Shown here: positions 62,050-64,000 of the stretch, in pieces
Position numbering within the stretch: position 1 is the stretch's first letter
Layout of the letters: every line of letters starts with the position of its first letter
Assembly (NCBI RefSeq): GCF_900101745.1
Contig: NZ_FNAD01000001.1
Span: 496,001 to 560,000, forward strand
DNA length: 64,000 nucleotides
Reading direction: 5' to 3'
From: Glycomyces harbinensis
GTDB lineage: Bacteria > Actinomycetota > Actinomycetes > Mycobacteriales > Micromonosporaceae
Notes under the pieces: model-generated
What the model saw: the letters and a program-made list of their open reading frames with translations, nothing else
Database searches by the model: none
Told to the model about the DNA's origin: nothing
Made by a program: the position numbers and the translations under genes

Positions 62050-63122
62050 GCTGCGGCCTCCACTGGTGCCGGTGTGCGCTGGAACCGTTTCGTGAGGGCG
62101 GCGACCGAGGCGATCCCGCCGGGGAGCAGGGCGATGACGAGGATGAACAGGAGCCCTTGGGCGTAGGTCCACGCGGAGGGGAACTGCTCGGACAGGGCGG
62201 TCTGGGCCCAGGCGACGGCGAGGGCGCCGACGACGGGGCCGACCAGGCTCGCGCGGCCGCCGATGGCGACGCCGAGGATGAACATGATCGAGGGGACGAT
62301 GCCGATGCTCGCCGGGGAGATGATCCCGACGACGGGCACGAAGATCGCTCCGGCGACCGACGCGAACAGGGCGGCGGTGGCGTAGGCGACCACTTTGATG
62401 TTCGCGGCGTCGTAGCCGAGGAACCGGACGCGCTCTTCGGCGTCGCGGACGGCGACGAGGAGTTCCCCGTACCGGCTGCGGCGCAACTGGAGTGCGATGG
62501 CGACGACGACCAGGAGCACCCCGGCGGCGATGAAGTAGAGCATCTGCTGGTTGACCGGGTCGTCGAGGTTGTACCCGAAGAAGTACCGGAACCGGGAGAG
62601 CCCGTTGAACCCGCCGAGGGACTGCTGTCCGATGAGGAGGATCGCGAACGCGCCGGCGAGGGCCTGCGACAGGATCGCGAAGTAGGCGCCCTTGACGCGG
62701 CGCTTGAAGACCGCGAGGCCGAGCACGACCGCGAACGCGGTGGGCAGGACGAGGATCGCCGCGATCGTGAAGACCGGCGAGCTGAACGGGGCCCAGTAGG
62801 CGGGCAGTTCCCTGATCCCGGCCAGTTCCATGAAGTCGGGGACGGCGCCGGGGCCGTTCCTGAACTCGGCGTCGGCCATCTTCAGGTGCATGGCCATGAG
62901 GTAGGCGCCCATGCCGAAGAACACGCCCTGGCCGAGGGTGAGCATCCCGCCGCGCCCCCAGGCCAGGCCGATGCCGACCGCGACGATCGCGTAGCAGGTG
63001 AACTGGGCGAGCAGTCCGAGCCGGAACCCGGACAGGACCAGCGGGGCGAGTCCGAACAGGACGAGCGCGGCGGCGGCGAACCCGGTCCACGTGCCGAGGC
63101 GTGTTGCGAAGAAATTGCGCAT
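62046..63122 (-). CDS. urtC: Urea ABC transporter permease UrtC
   Basis: A 358-residue LivM-type permease with eight or more hydrophobic segments. The family pattern LAWGRGGMLTLGQGVFFGMGAYLMAMHL and the UrtC-specific PDFMELAGIRELPAYWAPF are present. ATG 63122; GGAG of repeat copy 4 lies about ten bases upstream. It forms the channel with UrtB. Confidence 0.92.
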   Translation of the reverse strand: MRNFFATRLGTWTGFAAAALVLFGLAPLVLSGFRLGLLAQFTCYAIVAVGIGLAWGRGGMLTLGQGVFFGMGAYLMAMHLKMADAEFRNGPGAVPDFMELAGIRELPAYWAPFSSPVFTIAAILVLPTAFAVVLGLAVFKRRVKGAYFAILSQALAGAFAILLIGQQSLGGFNGLSRFRYFFGYNLDDPVNQQMLYFIAAGVLLVVVAIALQLRRSRYGELLVAVRDAEERVRFLGYDAANIKVVAYATAALFASVAGAIFVPVVGIISPASIGIVPSIMFILGVAIGGRASLVGPVVGALAVAWAQTALSEQFPSAWTYAQGLLFILVIALLPGGIASVAALTKRFQRTPAPVEAAA

Positions 63123-63128
63123 CAGCGT

Positions 63129-63191
63129 TTACTCCGATTCGGGGAAGCGAGCGAAGCGAGCGGCTGGGTGGGGTGACGGGTGTGGGCTCAT
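63129..63191 (-). repeat. Gene-bridging repeat, copy 4, with a 20-residue ORF
   Basis: An ATG in the urtB stop opens MSPHPSPHPAARFARFPESE and ends at TAA, six bases before the urtC ATG. The core CCCCGAATCGGAGTAAACGC equals copies 1 and 3; GCTCGCTTCGCTCGC is also kept, while the 5' part is diverged. Confidence 0.8.
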
Positions 63192-64000
63192 GCGAGGCTC
63201 CTGGTCCGCAGCGTGAACAGGCCCTGGGGGCGCAGTTGCAGGAAGACGACGATGACGACGAAGACCCCGACCTTCGCGAGCGAGGCCGTCGAGTAGGTCT
63301 CGAACACCGCCTGGAACGTGCCGAGCGCGATCGCGGCGACGACCGCGCCCTTGATGCGGCCCAGGCCGCCGGCGACCACGACGAGGAACGCGTCGACCAG
63401 ATAGGACTGGCCGGTCGTCGGACTCGTGGAGCCGATCAGCGTGAGCGCCACGCCTGCGACGCCGGCGAGGCCCGAGCCGATGAAGAACGTCCCGGCGTCG
63501 ACGGTTCGCGAGGAGATCCCGGCGGTCTCGGCGAGGTCGCGGTTGCCCACGACCGCGCGGATGCGCCGCCCCGCCGGGGTGAACCGCAGGACCAGCGTCA
63601 CCGCGGTGACCGCCACGATCGCGAGCCCCATGATGAACAGGCGCGTCTTGGGGACCGTGGTCCCGAGCAGGTCGACGCCGCCGCGCAGGAACTCCGGGAC
63701 CGTCACGTTCACCGCGGGGGCGCCGAAGACGTCACGGGCGACCTGCTGGAGCACCAGCCCGACGCCGAACGTCACGAGCAGCGTGTCGAGCGGCCGGTGG
63801 TAGAGGTGGCGGATGAGCAGGGCCTCCAGGACCCAGCCCATGATCCCCCCGACGAGGAAGCCGATGGGGAGGGCGATCAGGAGGGAGACGCCCGCGTCCC
63901 CCACGACCTGCTGGGTGACGTACGCGGTGTAGCAGCCGGCCATGATGAACTCGCCGTGCGCCATGTTGATGACGCCCATCTGCCCGAACGTGAGCGACAG
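63188..64000 (-). CDS. urtB: Urea ABC transporter permease UrtB, cut by the window edge
   Basis: At least 270 residues of a LivH-type permease. The frame runs off the right edge (LTFGQMGVINMAHGE is reached at the end), so the N-terminus and probably urtA lie beyond. GVINMAHGEFIM and the eight hydrophobic segments fit UrtB. The protein ends LFTLRTRSLA, with its stop inside repeat copy 4. Confidence 0.92.
   Translation of the reverse strand: MSLTFGQMGVINMAHGEFIMAGCYTAYVTQQVVGDAGVSLLIALPIGFLVGGIMGWVLEALLIRHLYHRPLDTLLVTFGVGLVLQQVARDVFGAPAVNVTVPEFLRGGVDLLGTTVPKTRLFIMGLAIVAVTAVTLVLRFTPAGRRIRAVVGNRDLAETAGISSRTVDAGTFFIGSGLAGVAGVALTLIGSTSPTTGQSYLVDAFLVVVAGGLGRIKGAVVAAIALGTFQAVFETYSTASLAKVGVFVVIVVFLQLRPQGLFTLRTRSLA

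Overview
The window is very GC-rich DNA with dense, tightly overlapping genes, GTG/TTG starts and many starts placed 6-7 bases after a TANNNT-like -10 box (leaderless mRNAs). Together with a gcvH-garA-bifunctional nuclease-MerR-gcvP block in mycobacterial-type order, LAL regulators and a mycothiol-type DinB enzyme, this points to a chromosomal segment of an actinobacterium. Glycomycetaceae or a related order is my best guess from gene content, but the sequence does not prove it. There are no rRNA or tRNA genes, no insertion sequences and no CRISPR array.

Region by region. 1-3.4 kb: the end of a DUF6319-like gene, then a LuxR-type regulator coupled to a large ATPase LuxR (LAL). 3.6-9.9 kb: the most unusual block, an overlapping operon of two dynamin-like GTPases with a membrane-anchored GrpE-like protein between them and an extremely acidic protein after them, followed about 0.5 kb on by a membrane-anchored J-domain protein. 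10.0-15.6 kb: a compact NRPS-independent siderophore set (two IucA/IucC synthetases and a PLP decarboxylase), then a TPR-like protein and a small protein. 15.7-18.9 kb: divergent MarR/cupin, a serine hydrolase and an orphan gene behind an inverted repeat. 18.9-24.3 kb: an isoprenyl diphosphate synthase, sdhCAB and a divergent LysR. 24.3-28.1 kb: ankyrin protein, hypothetical protein, chorismate-binding enzyme, and a substrate-binding/VWA protein.

28.2-34.1 kb: glycine cleavage and signalling (gcvP behind a glycine riboswitch, MerR, bifunctional nuclease, GarA, gcvH) and a CDP-alcohol phosphatidyltransferase. 34.4-47.1 kb: a membrane protein, then a long L-rhamnose operon (rhaM, rhaI, fused aldolase/dehydrogenase, kinase, ABC binding protein, two permeases, YesL-like protein) divergent from a LacI regulator and an arabinofuranosidase, with two LacI-type operators and a good promoter between them. 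47.3-48.6 kb: a CdiA-CT-like tRNase toxin and its probable immunity gene, bracketed by two near-identical hairpins. 48.6-49.9 kb: DAHP synthase behind a leader peptide and attenuator. 49.9-54.3 kb: a response regulator and a histidine kinase with a C-terminal outside domain, two DedA-type membrane proteins, a truncated phosphatidyltransferase remnant and a DinB-type enzyme. 54.4-64 kb: a urea catabolic operon (urtB-C-D-E ABC transporter, GntR, urea carboxylase, allophanate hydrolase), running off the right edge.

The main novelty candidates are the GTPase/GrpE-like/J-protein cluster, a repeat found four times that bridges adjacent same-strand genes and carries a 20-24 residue ORF plus the next gene's ribosome binding site, the hairpin-bracketed toxin-immunity cassette, and the aromatic leader-peptide attenuator.
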